Positions 10,403-20,360 of a stretch of 30,165 nt of DNA are shown here, piece by piece. The stretch is from Neonectria sp. B-13 (taxonomy: Eukaryota; Ascomycota; Sordariomycetes; Hypocreales; Nectriaceae). Position 1 is the first letter of the stretch; every line of letters begins with the position of its first letter. Position numbers and translations under genes: made by a program. Location of the stretch: the NCBI GenBank assembly GCA_002682825.1, contig NOKP01000102.1:1-30165 (forward strand). Reading direction: 5' to 3'. The notes under the pieces are model-generated. The model was not told the origin of the DNA. It did no database searches and saw nothing but the letters and a program-made list of their open reading frames with translations.

Positions 10403-11372
10403 ACTTGAGGCAGACGAGCCGTCTACCGTCAATGGCGCGACGTCGTGGGCGAAGTGGTCCACGTCACCAGCAGGCTCATCTGGTGCCTGCCGTGCCTGCT
10501 TTGAAGGGTCCTCGGGAATGCCCTGCGACGAACCGTTGCCTGTACTCGTCACACTGGGGATGATCGGAGTGTGAGACCCAGACTCAAACGGCGAGATGGC
10601 TCCTGAGGCAGCTGATCTCGACACCGCCTCGGAAGCCGAAGCCTCTGATAAAGGCATCTTGGCGGCCATATTCTCAATGCAACACAACTGGTAGTGATGA
10701 CGCAAGGCCCTGCGATCAACGATCGGAGAAAGTTGGGCGATAGAGCCGTGATAGTCTAAGAGGACATCGTATGGCATGAAGACACGAACCCGTAACGTTT
10801 CAGGATGAATAGAAAAAGTCGGGCGTCGAAGAGCTCATGGACATGGCTGAGCAATAGAAGACTGTTTTCGGCTGACCAAGTACGGTCCCAGGCCTCGCGC
10901 AGCCGCCGCGGACTGCATCTGCTATTGCCGAAGGAACTCGGAACGGGATAGACGTGGTAGTGCTGCTGGGGCACGATATGGCATGCTTGCACGGCTGGGC
11001 CGACATTTGGGTTCATATACCATGGTCGGCCTTTGCCTGTCACTGCGCACGTAGTACTATCAGCGAGACATGATGTGCGGAAGGCTGCCATGGTTTGTCG
11101 AGCTTGCTCGAGGGGAATGTCGAGTGTAGGCGGGGCGACCTGGTCCGTGGCATCTTCGGCGTCGCCTGCTTCGATATTAGATCGCGAGTCCTTAGTTGGC
11201 GATACAGAGCCGGAAGCGGAGCGTTTCGGAGGACTTTGGGAACCTCGAGCGGGACGTATTGTTTTGCGGTACAGTAACCGAGCGAAGCGAGGGTCCCTAG
11301 ATGCTTTGTTCGGAGGTAGATATCGTTCGTCTCCACGGAGGGAAGGATAAGGTATATGCTTGGCACATCCGG
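10394..11372 (-). pseudogene. HNH endonuclease-domain protein with one frameshift
   Basis: A fungal protein with an HNH nuclease domain of the HNH_2 kind. Read right to left: a Ser/Pro-rich part (SQSPPKRSASGSVSPTKDS), then TCAVTGKGRPWYMNP, CHIVPQQHYHVYPV with the first His, and WSAENSLLLLSHVHELFDARL with Asn and the last His. Right after DARL the frame breaks in a run of five A's (10813-10817); one more base would continue as SIHPETLRVRVFMPYDVLLDYHGS, in the frame that ends at 10394. The exon seems to begin at 11372 behind a good acceptor (CTAAT branch, TTTTCTCTCCAG). The first exon is not found and may have been removed by the pogo element to the right. The break could also be a sequencing error. 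Confidence 0.65.
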
Positions 11373-11519
11373 CTGGAGAGAAAACCTATTAGCCAATGCA
11401 ACGCCCACCGATGAAAAATGAAACCCACCATAAGCCCAACCCCCCATTTCCGACCACTTTTTACAACATGACCAAAAACAACCATTATCAATCTACATCA
11501 ATTAAATAGCAACATAACA

Positions 11520-12833
11520 CTAGAAAGTAGTCATTTTTACACTATTTGGAAGGCCTAGCTGCCATTCTAAGTACATATCTTTAAATCTACTTCTTTTGGA
11601 TTTTTCTGACGTTCCTGGCGGGTCCAACATCTTAAGCATCGCTTGGCGGGCCTTCCACACATCTGGCACCTTTGCAAAGCGCTCGTTTGCGTTAAATGTG
11701 ACTTTCTTCCTCTTTTAGGGTCTCAGTTCTTTTATCTCATGCCTTAAGACCAGCAATTCCTTATCCTGGGCTGCTATCTTTGTGTTCTGATCGTCCATTC
11801 CCTTAGCAACCTTGGTCAGGAAGAGCCGAATTGATCGACCGAGGGATGCCGACGAGGGGATGCTTTGAGGTGCGGTTCGAAGCTGCCGTGATGATTGAGG
11901 TGTATTGAAGATCCCTCCTGACGGCTTTGCAATCATCTCAGGCGGCGTTACCGGGCGTTTCTTTGGGTTGCTGGTCATCGGATTCAATAGGGGCTTTACC
12001 AGGCTCACTGGCCATAACCCAGATGATTTCCAGCCTGCGAGGATGTTTGTAGATGTGAGGTCGGTCATCCGGGCCTTGTGATAACAGCGGATGAAGGACA
12101 TCTTGCCTAGCTGTGTTGTGTCATCAAGTCCAGCTAGCTTGCTAATCTCACGCCGATACGCGTTCTTAACAGGGGAAAAGACAGCCACATCAAGCGGCTG
12201 AAGAACATGAGAAGAACGAGAAATAAGAAATAAGAAATAGATATCATTGATGAAGCATTCAAACATAAAATCATCAATTGTATGACTCCCATGGCCATCA
12301 ACAATGAGGAATCTTTTGGCCCCTACTTTCTTAGGTGTTGTCTGAGGAATAAAGACGGTCTTGAGCCACATAAGGGCAATATGGTCATTAGTCCAGCCTT
12401 TCTAAGTAGCAGTGAAGTCCCAAGATGTCAGGAAATCAAGCTCTTCGGGAAATCATTGCTGTTGAACAGTCATTCCCTTGAAGATGACCAGTGGGGTTAA
12501 GGCCCGGCCAACTGCTGAGATACACTCGACGATTGTGCTCCAGGAACGCGAGCCCGGGTTCTTAATTATCGAGACCTTATGATCTGAGCTTCCAAGCACA
12601 AGACCGTTATATCCCTGCCCTTCCATAATGCCTGCTTCGTCCATGTTGTGCCGGTCTTCCTTGGCGATCGCTTTGATCTCGGGGAGGGCCAATAGTTGGA
12701 AAAAGCCCTTGATATTCTCAATCGTAGCCCCATTGAAACGTGCAGTATCAAGCTTCTGATGGCACTTTTCCAAGTTAAACGGTAGTGAATGAGATTTATA
12801 GTTAGAGCTGATATCGTTAGGAGCAAACTATTA
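11520..12833 (-). pseudogene. Second pogo-type transposase, three nonsense codons
   Basis: A pogo/DDE_1 transposase of another subfamily than the one at 683. The frame is continuous from about 12833 to the TAG at 11520-11522 apart from three stops: TGA at 12453-12455 (QQQ*FPEEL, Trp expected), TAG at 12402-12404 (TAT*KGWTND, Gln expected) and TAA at 11715-11717 (LRP*KRKKV, Gln expected). All are one transition from the expected codon. The Asp motifs HNMDEAGIMEG, FLIVDGHGSH and HVLQPLDVAV are kept. The N-terminal DNA-binding half is missing or not readable. Terminal repeats were not found. Its left end abuts the 5' side of the HNH gene. Confidence 0.8.
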
Positions 12834-13147
12834 TATATAAATTGATACAGCAGTATCGAATCGAGAACCTACAACGGCGGCGCGTGGACGAAATGGGTTC
12901 GTGTTGAGTGCGCATAGCACTGAAATAGATCTGCTTCGTCTACAAACTCAATCAGCAATTAACACTCCCTGGAAGTGTCCGTCGTTGTAGCTGTGACTTA
13001 TGGGGTAAATGGTAGAGCCGAGATAGCGAAAATCATTATGATTGGTCCAGCATTGCGGTGATATTATTAAGGAGAGATGAATAGTAGAGCGGGTGCCGTA
13101 ATAAAACCGTGATTCGAGAGTTTCAGCCTGACCATATATGCGGCCCT

Positions 13148-13360
13148 CCCTGTGGCTTCTGTCTTCTTCCCGGATCGTCGACTGCTTTTCAATCATCTCC
13201 TCCCTTCCCTGACTCTCCCATCTGATCTTCCTTTCCCCTTGTATTTTCCTTCATCTTGTCTCTTAACTGATTGGCTCCTCCGTTTGTCTCTATTCGTTCT
13301 CACTCTCGATTCATCTTTCTCCTGTGCCTTGTCTGCTATTTTCCTTCCTCTCCTACCGGC
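13148..13360 (+). promoter_or_regulatory. Long pyrimidine-rich tract, possible promoter/leader
   Basis: About 210 bp on the plus strand is strongly C+T rich, ending in CACCATG. CT-rich leaders are common just upstream of fungal transcription starts. No coding exon could be tied to it, so the call is tentative. Confidence 0.3.
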
Positions 13361-13828
13361 CCACCATGTTGGCAGCCAGTTATGTTATTAGTCAGGCTTG
13401 GAGTGGCACCTTCCTTCAAGCATCGCGGGTTTCTGGCCCAAGTTTGTAGCATCTCTTTTTGAACCTTTTGATCGGGTGGTATCTCTTGAAATACTCCGTT
13501 CATTCCTTTGTTCTGTTTGCTTACTATGATCTTTTTGCGACGCATCGCCTACAGTCACACACCAAATCATCTTCTTGGTGGTTGTTGGTTTTCCTTCAAC
13601 TCTCTTGCACCCTCGCCACCACACATTGGAGGCCTAATTTTTACGGCCTTGGCCTAGAGTTTCCGAGTCCCTCAAAAATACCGGTGACCGTTTCTCAAGT
13701 TTTATCTGTGCCGCAGGGGCGGTTGACGGCTCCTGGGCTTATCTACCCATTGGCCTTGAGCCGTCGAGATGCTACCTGGCAGAACTAGAGTGAGGATAAG
13801 GAGAATATGGAGATGCGGCTCACGTCGC

Positions 13829-13843
13829 GTACGGTGACCGTAC
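13829..13843. repeat. 15-bp palindrome around CGTACGG
   Basis: GTACGGTGACCGTAC is self-complementary apart from its central base. It stands alone in non-coding sequence. Confidence 0.5.
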
Positions 13844-14729
13844 CAAACTGCTGCCAGGTAATATGACCTTTTGTACTCTTGAGGATTAGGTAGTGCGAGA
13901 CCTACCCCACCTACGTCTATGTTGTGAGACCAGCACGTTCTCTTGCCCCTCTGGGATTGTGTGAGCATTACTGTTGGCACGGTAATGTATTATTAAAGCC
14001 AAAGTCGGGGTTATCCCTGCCCAATTAGCCTGTTTACTTCCTTAAGGATTCAGCACAACCAACACCGCACCACTAACAGTTAGCAGCATCGCCCAATCGA
14101 CTTGGCCTCATGGTGCGTTGAATGATCCACATGACTTGGCAGGACGAAATCTACAGATTTCTTCTCACAATTGTTCATATTCCCAATTATGCAAGTGCGT
14201 TGTTTTCGCAATAGGTAGTTCCGAAAAAGAGACAAAGCATCGTGTTGGAAAAGTCTCGTCTGAGAGTAGTCAGCTTCAAGATGCACGCCATTCGTTCTGG
14301 CTCCCATCGTAATTTCCGCCCCAGTTGCTGGGGTGCCATGCTCTCCTAACCAACATGGATGTCATGGCTACCACACCAACAGGTTCACAGAGGAGGTGCA
14401 AGGAGAAAGTGTACCTCAAGCATACGGGACCCACTTAAATTAATCTGTATTCTACAGTCGTCCGCCATATTCCTGTGTTTACCAGGTCGATGCACTAACA
14501 GTCGGGGGCCAAAGTTCGGTACCGTCTCAATGAAGAGCTCGACACAGAGAGCTTGGAGCGGAGGGACGGAGAGGGTGAGGCGCAGATATATTACGTCTAA
14601 AACACCGTACATCGACAAGTACTCATTCAGGTTCTTCCAAATTGAAGATCTCCTACTGCTTCTTAAACTTGCGTCGGGCAGTATAACCAGACGGTCGTTG
14701 CTTCCTGAATATCTTCAGTAACGTGACTA

Positions 14730-14757
14730 CAGTGGGGCGGAAAAAGAAACAACACAT
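14730..14757 (+). repeat. Left terminal inverted repeat of the Tc1/mariner element
   Basis: 28 bp beginning CAGTGGGGCGGAAAA, preceded by TA. It matches the right end at 24 of 28 positions. Confidence 0.92.
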
Positions 14758-14899
14758 CCCGTGTCCACCCGATGTAACACTACCACCACCAAATGAAGGC
14801 TTCATTTTTAAACAGCCATTATGCAACCAAATAGATATCAAATAAATATTTATATATACCAATCTGTAGCCTATTGACTAATGTTTCTAATGATATCTT

Positions 14900-16001
14900 T
14901 CAATACTTTTTATACCAGCCATGTGCTGCTACAACCGCCTGCATCCTTCGCTTCATCGAATGGATCAAGTTGAACACCATCTCTAGCTCAATCTCATCCC
15001 ACAGCTCAATTGCAGCTTCAATTAGCTGGTGTTTGCTTCCTGGTTCTTAGGCATGTAAGCAAGGTTAGGATAATACTCATAGATCTTCTCTTTTAGGATT
15101 GCCCATAGGTTTTCTATGGGGTTGAGATCAGGGCTGTAAGAGGGCCAGTCTATGACCTCAGCCCTCCGGTTATCACACCATTCCTTAATCCATCTAGTCA
15201 CAAGGCGTGAACAGAAAAGACTCGAATTATCGTGCTGAAAGCGGCTTCTTCTGGTCACAATTCGAGGAAGGTATTGCTACAAGCATTCAAGCAGAACTTG
15301 CGCCGTAACACCGCCATGTACGCTTTCCGGGTCGCCGTACAGAGGGACCATTGGAAGCCGTCTAAGAATGTTAAAGGCGCTAAAGAACATCTGTGAGTGT
15401 CTCGTAGGGGTAACACGGGTCTGAACATTCTTCCTGAATAGTCTCTCATGTTAGGGATAGTTAGAAAAGTCACAATCGCAAAGATTCAACGTACCGGCTT
15501 ACAGAAGCACCAAGTACGCCTCTGACCCTCGCCCCTAGCGATGATAACTTCATCAGAAAAGGTCCAAGACTCCCAAAAGTCCTCTGACATATGAATATAG
15601 CGCCTAGCAAAGCGCAGTCGCTTTCTGGCTGTTAGCTCACTAATAAATGGCCGTAAAAGTGACTGAAAATGCATAATCCCTTCAGTCCGAAGGAAGGTTA
15701 CTACAGTCTTCTTACAGCAGCTCAATCCGGCCTCCTCAATCAATTCCTTCAGCTGGATGTGAGAGTCTTGACCTATTACCCTTAGTATCCTCCTTTTTTC
15801 CCGGTCTCCTAGGGCTCGCGGCCGGCCGCACTTGGGTTGATCTTGTCCACTTTGTTGATCTTGATACCGCCGTACCACACCATAAATCGCATGTCGACTT
15901 AGCCCCTCATCGCGTGCGATTGAAGCGGCAGAAACGCCCGAATTGTACCTCCAAACAATCCTCGTTCTTGTATGAGGAGAATGATGTACTTGCGACGCCA
16001 T
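14900..16001 (-). pseudogene. Tc1/mariner transposase, inactivated
   Basis: Starts MASQVHHSPHTRTRIVWRYN with a helix-turn-helix part (ASIARDEGLSRHAIYGVV). The first catalytic Asp is in WTFSDEVII. After WCFCKP (15495) a 50-bp intron with donor GTACGT, CTAAC and acceptor ATGAG joins to RLFRKNVQTRVTPTRHSQ at 15444. A TAG at 15277-15279 (ECL*QYLPRI) replaces a likely Gln. The second Asp is in FQHDNSSLF and the Glu in SPDLNPIENLW, with 38 residues between them. A frameshift near 15030 (KNQEAN) must be corrected to reach LIEAAIELWDEIE and the stop at 14900-14902. With a stop and a frameshift no active enzyme is made. Confidence 0.85.
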
Positions 16002-16084
16002 TCTGATCTAATTTAGTTGTGCAATTAGTCGATGAAGTTGATGATGATTTTGGTGAAGGTAGAGGGAAAGCGGGGTACAGAAAA

Positions 16085-16112
16085 ATGTGTCGTTACATTT
16101 TGCGCCCCACTG
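16085..16112 (-). repeat. Right terminal inverted repeat of the Tc1/mariner element
   Basis: 28 bp ending CGCCCCACTG, followed by TA. It is the inverted partner of 14730-14757. Confidence 0.92.
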
Positions 16113-16480
16113 TAGACCATTTGCATTGAGTTAACGAATTCATGCAGAGGGGTCCGCGTGATCGCCCCGTGAAAGTCTAACCTGCTTGGGAACCACACCC
16201 TGACCTTACCAACTCATGGGACACGATTTCCCTTGTTACCGCCTCGGTAGCGAATGATGTGACGATCCAGACTGTCGGGTCTTGAGCAAATTGTTATTAA
16301 AGAAGCTGCTTGTACCTGTACAGTCAACGCTGTCACTCATTTTTTTCCGTCGTCAACAGCGTCGCACACCATCCTCCGCCAAACACGGTCTTCAATTCTC
16401 CCACCCCAACGAGATGTTGCATACACTCTGCTGCATGACAAGCCCCGCATTGATCGTGTAGTGCGTCTCGACTCGGCAAA
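16113..16480. promoter_or_regulatory. Upstream region of the SIM/C2H2 gene
   Basis: 368 bp between the Tc1/mariner element and the next start codon. No gene. A pyrimidine-rich stretch (about 16330-16412) precedes the ATG and fits a promoter and leader. The transposon lies only about 370 bp from the start and might affect expression. Confidence 0.4.
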
Positions 16481-18786
16481 ATGACAGCCCCCGAGCCCGT
16501 GTACCATTACAAGCAGGCGCGAAGCTCACCGGGAAAGCTTTCGAGCCAACAACCAGAGCGAACCGTCCCCGTTGGCCGATTAAATAACCAGGGCACCCCT
16601 ACCTCAGCCAGCCCAACGTCAACGCCAGGGGGTACACAGCTAGAATTTTGCGGCTCCGCACAGTTAGGCGACAATCCTCACGATTCTAGTCAGAGCGAAG
16701 GCATTGAAGAGGAGTCCGTTATTTACGTCAACCCCGTGAGTATTCCGTGCCCGTTGCCGACCTAGATCTTCTATTGACAATCGTAGGGTAAGCAGAAACC
16801 CGTCGCTGCCTTGGAGTATCCAAACAGAGCGAAACGCCGTCGGCTTCACAGCGAACAGGTTTCTGGAAGCGCAAAAAGGTCCAACAGCTTCGAAGATAAA
16901 GCACTAGCGCGGCCGACGCAGGGACACCGGGGCCGACAGGCTACTGACTTTGAAGCCATTACTGAACCGATTCCTGGCGAAATCTACCTTGCATGCTGGA
17001 AAAAGTCGAAGAACTGGTCTCCTGTGCTTCTTCTCCCTTATGCACATCTCGGCGACGTTGGTGTGCCGGACACGCTTGAGAGTCTGGGGCTCACAGATAA
17101 TGTGCCAGCATGCTACATCTATAATACACGTACCAACGAGTTCATGTGGCAAGAGGGGTACGAAGACGGCGAGCGTCTCGTCGCGGAGCGGAAGTTCCCT
17201 GTTATGTACTTTGTCGGGTCGAGGTTTCCAGACAGGAGCGCTGTTGGGTGGGTGGCTGCTAAAGACCTCCGGCCGTTCGATGTTGAAAGCTCGATCTCGT
17301 CCCTCATGCCGCAGCGCAAATCTGTGCGGGCCTTTCTTCGACAGCGCGCGGAAACAAGGTCTATAGACGCGGCTGGTCCTGATTTCTCTGACCCACTAGA
17401 CGGTGTGTTCCCCGAGAACCTCAAACAACTCTTTTAGAAATTGCTAACGGGCCGATTTCAGGAGGTAAAGACAAATCGAGCCAGCAGATCTCTTCCTCGA
17501 GTTCTGCACTGGGTTACGGCAGTTATAACCCCTCTTCCAAAGAAACCGAAGCGCCAACAACATGGCCGCCGATACCAATCCCCCTCAACGAGCAGAAGCC
17601 TATGCCACAAGATGCAGATGAAGCAAACCAAGGCCCTGGATTACTCCAAATAGCATTGAGCAAGGACCAACCTAAGCGATGCTACGATGTCATATCAATA
17701 AGCAGTTCGGACACAGAGGAGGAGCTAATCGACGTCATATCGATACACAGTTCGAGTACAGAAGAGCCTGCCGACGTCGAGGGTCATCATTCCCACGGCA
17801 ATAATCACCGAATTCCCGCTCCGGATCCAAACACACTCCCAGAAGTAACCAGGCCGTTCGCGAGTTCAGCAGAGCGATTCTCTCCGGTCAGTCAATCACA
17901 AAGCGCTAGATCCGTCGTCCTGCCCGGGTCTGCGCTTGCCACACTCAACCCTCAAGCAGCGACACCTCAAAACAGGCCGCCGGCAGCAGGTGGTCAGTTT
18001 GGAATGCTCGTGCCGAGTCCTATGCCACATATCAGCCTTATGAATAGTTCAGTCTTAAGGCCTGCTCTACAAAAGGAAGTCATGGAAACATCAGCCTTAG
18101 GTTGGCCACCGAGCATTACCCAACCTCAAGGTGCCAGATTCTCTACAGTTTTCGAACAGCGTTTGACGTACTCTTCAAATTCGGAAAGTGCGCTACTTCA
18201 ACTGCCTCCTATATTGCTTGGACCCCATACCCTGAACTGTGGGCTCATCGGTCCTGGTCCCATCACGGCCTCGTCCACACTAGGGCTACCACAAATCGAC
18301 AACCGATTACCATCAATCAGTGATTGTCTCGGACAAGCACTACGTCAGACCATGCTACCACTTTCAAGACCCAGCGAGGCCTCTTCTGTTGTAAACAGAC
18401 CAGCCCGGGAACACGCGTTGCCCAGGGGTTTTCGCACGCTGTTGCCAAGCAGCAGTTTGAATCAGCCCCCTTTTCGTGATAGCATTCCAACGACTACGAG
18501 CTTTAGAGCGGCCGAACTGAGCGACCCGACCATTGAAGCACATACAACTACGCCACAGACCTCGCAGGCTTCACATCAAGCGATTGAGCCTCGATTTGGC
18601 GTGGCACCGCATGATGTCCCTAGGCAAGTTCTTGCTGAACTGGTAGAGTGCTCAAAATCTGGAGATAGAAACCCGAAACTTTCTGAATTTCGAGATTCAG
18701 AAGACTTATATTGTTGCCCTTTTTGTCCAAAACAATTTGCTCGCAGGATGGTCTTTGTGAAACATTTGCCAACGAAGCACGGTTAA
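16481..18786 (+). CDS. Nuclear-type protein: PWWP/Tudor-like region, tandem SIMs, C2H2 finger
   Basis: Three exons (16481-16735, 16787-17402, 17462-18786) join in phase to 731 residues. Intron 1 has GTGAGT and ATCGTAG; intron 2 has GTGTGT, GCTAAC and TTTCAG. A basic patch (RAKRRR, about 98-104) could be a nuclear signal. Residues about 148-250 (GEIYLACWKKSKNWSPVLLL ... FPVMYFVGSRF ... GWVAAKDLRPFD) resemble a PWWP or Tudor fold that reads chromatin; this is inferred from pattern only. Residues 367-378 (VISISSSDTEEE) and 382-392 (VISIHSSSTEE) are two SUMO-interaction-like motifs, hydrophobic core plus acidic or phosphorylatable tail, 15 residues apart. A long Ser/Pro-rich part follows. The end is a C2H2 finger: C709, C712, H725, H730. 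No lesion is seen. Function unknown. Confidence 0.7.
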
Positions 18787-20360
18787 CCGGGTGAGGCTGG
18801 CTGGTAGGGCTTGATGAGCTCATCACGTTGCTCCGTGATTGACCCCACTGGTACAGCAGACTACATAGATCTTAAATGTAACGGGCGTTACTATTTCTGA
18901 TTCAGGAAAAGTGAAACCGCCAACGCATCATTGTCCACAGCTACTCCTTCGACGTCTGCTCTCGGCCCACTTACCGACTGCTGACGGTGGTTTGCCTAGC
19001 CATAGAGCTGTTCAAAACGCAGTACCCGAGCCCGATGAGACAATTCTCATAATTGACAAGGTCTCCAGTCGGGCAATTACTTGCACAGGCCACGACGGGA
19101 AATCGCAATTAGAAGAGACCGCTAATCAGGCTGGCGTTACCATTGCCTTTGTAGTCAACGTGTCTGATATGTAGGACTCTGTGAGCCCAAGTAGGGCAAG
19201 TTTATAGGACATCTTGGCAGTAATGCAATCGTTGCTAAGGCTAATCATCACCAAAGTGAGGAGTATTCTTATCCAATTCCAGATCCAGAGGGAGGTTACC
19301 TATTACTGTCTCCATACTGGCATACTTCATACATCCGCCGCGATCGACCGATGGATGTACTCCTCTTGACACCTGAACATCCTTAGCACCAGATCCAGAG
19401 TCCCGGGGATTTCCGTGACTGACTTGACTAAGGGAAAGAGGCAAACAGAGGAAATCCCTGAGATGTAGAACATGCTATACCATAGCATCAACAACATCCT
19501 CGAATAGCGCCTTCCCCGTGATCTAGTGCCTATACCATAACCCTCGTAAAGCATATATGCGCCTGCCCTCGCTAGGTCACAAGGTGTAAATGTCATTGCC
19601 AGTTCCATGTGGCACCTGAGCTTCTCACAGATTACCATTTACCTGCTACGAGCATATAATCAAATGTCTAGATGCTTCTGCTAGCCTCGAATCGTTCCTA
19701 CTGTCGACCCATGAGTACACAACGTCGCCCCTGCGGCCTCAACGTGTTGGACCAGGCAATCCTCCATGCCTATAATTCTCACCCGCTCGGTCGCAGCCAT
19801 AAGCAGAGTCGCTCGGCCTTAAATGGGCCTCAAGAATGTTTGAGACTTAGGTTATACTTCTAAGCATGATCCACGATTGCCTCAGAAGCAGGTGTAGGAG
19901 ACAATAGGTGCCTGGATACGCTTTGGGCTTGCTAACCGCTAAGAAGCACTTGTTGGTATTGTTGAAATCAAGCGGAGTGGAAGATGATGATGAGAGCTAT
20001 GCACTTTCGATGCTCGACCTTACTTCCTCTGCGAGTTGTGGCTGGACTAACACTAAATCCTCACTGAGAACCCTATGTCCACTTTAACGGTCAGTTATAG
20101 TAAACATAAGGAATCTTCTCAATCGTGATTTAGAACCTGAATAGGTATTTTAGTGTATTTGCCTCTTAGACATCTCTCTCTGACGCCTAGCAGTGGACGA
20201 ACACGCCGAGCTCTTGCTCATCATCTCAAAGAATAGACTACTCGCCCAAACGCTAACTCTGTCGACTGAATCTCGTGATTGACGAGGTTTAACAGCAGGC
20301 CCGCCTTCCAGTGGGGCTTGAGCCGACCCCTCACGGGTTTAATCGTTGTACAAGAGCAGT
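18787..20360. other. Intergenic region between two convergent genes
   Basis: About 1.6 kb between the SIM/C2H2 gene and the BAH-PHD gene. Open frames such as 18911-19174 (plus, 87 residues) lack domains and are not supported as genes. No repeat or element end was recognised. Confidence 0.4.

Larger units (their letters stand above)
12834..14727. other. Non-coding stretch left of the Tc1/mariner element
   Basis: No gene that I can support. Open frames here lack domains and run mostly through a pyrimidine-rich tract. A plus-strand ATG in a good context follows the tract at about 13364 (CACCATGTTGGC) but its frame is short. It could be the remains of a promoter and leader of a lost gene or element. 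Confidence 0.35.
14730..16112 (-). mobile_element. Complete Tc1/mariner element (1383 bp) with TIRs and TA duplication
   Basis: The left end CAGTGGGGCG... at 14730 and the right end ...CGCCCCACTG at 16112 are inverted copies with 24 of 28 bases matching. Both are flanked by TA (14728-14729 and 16113-16114), the target duplication made by this superfamily. The transposase inside reads right to left and is broken. Element length is as expected for Tc1-like transposons. It lies in non-coding DNA. Confidence 0.92.

Noticed and set aside
13152..13391. Plus-strand frame over the pyrimidine-rich tract
   Set aside because: Its Leu/Ser/Pro composition is a consequence of C+T-rich DNA, not of a protein.
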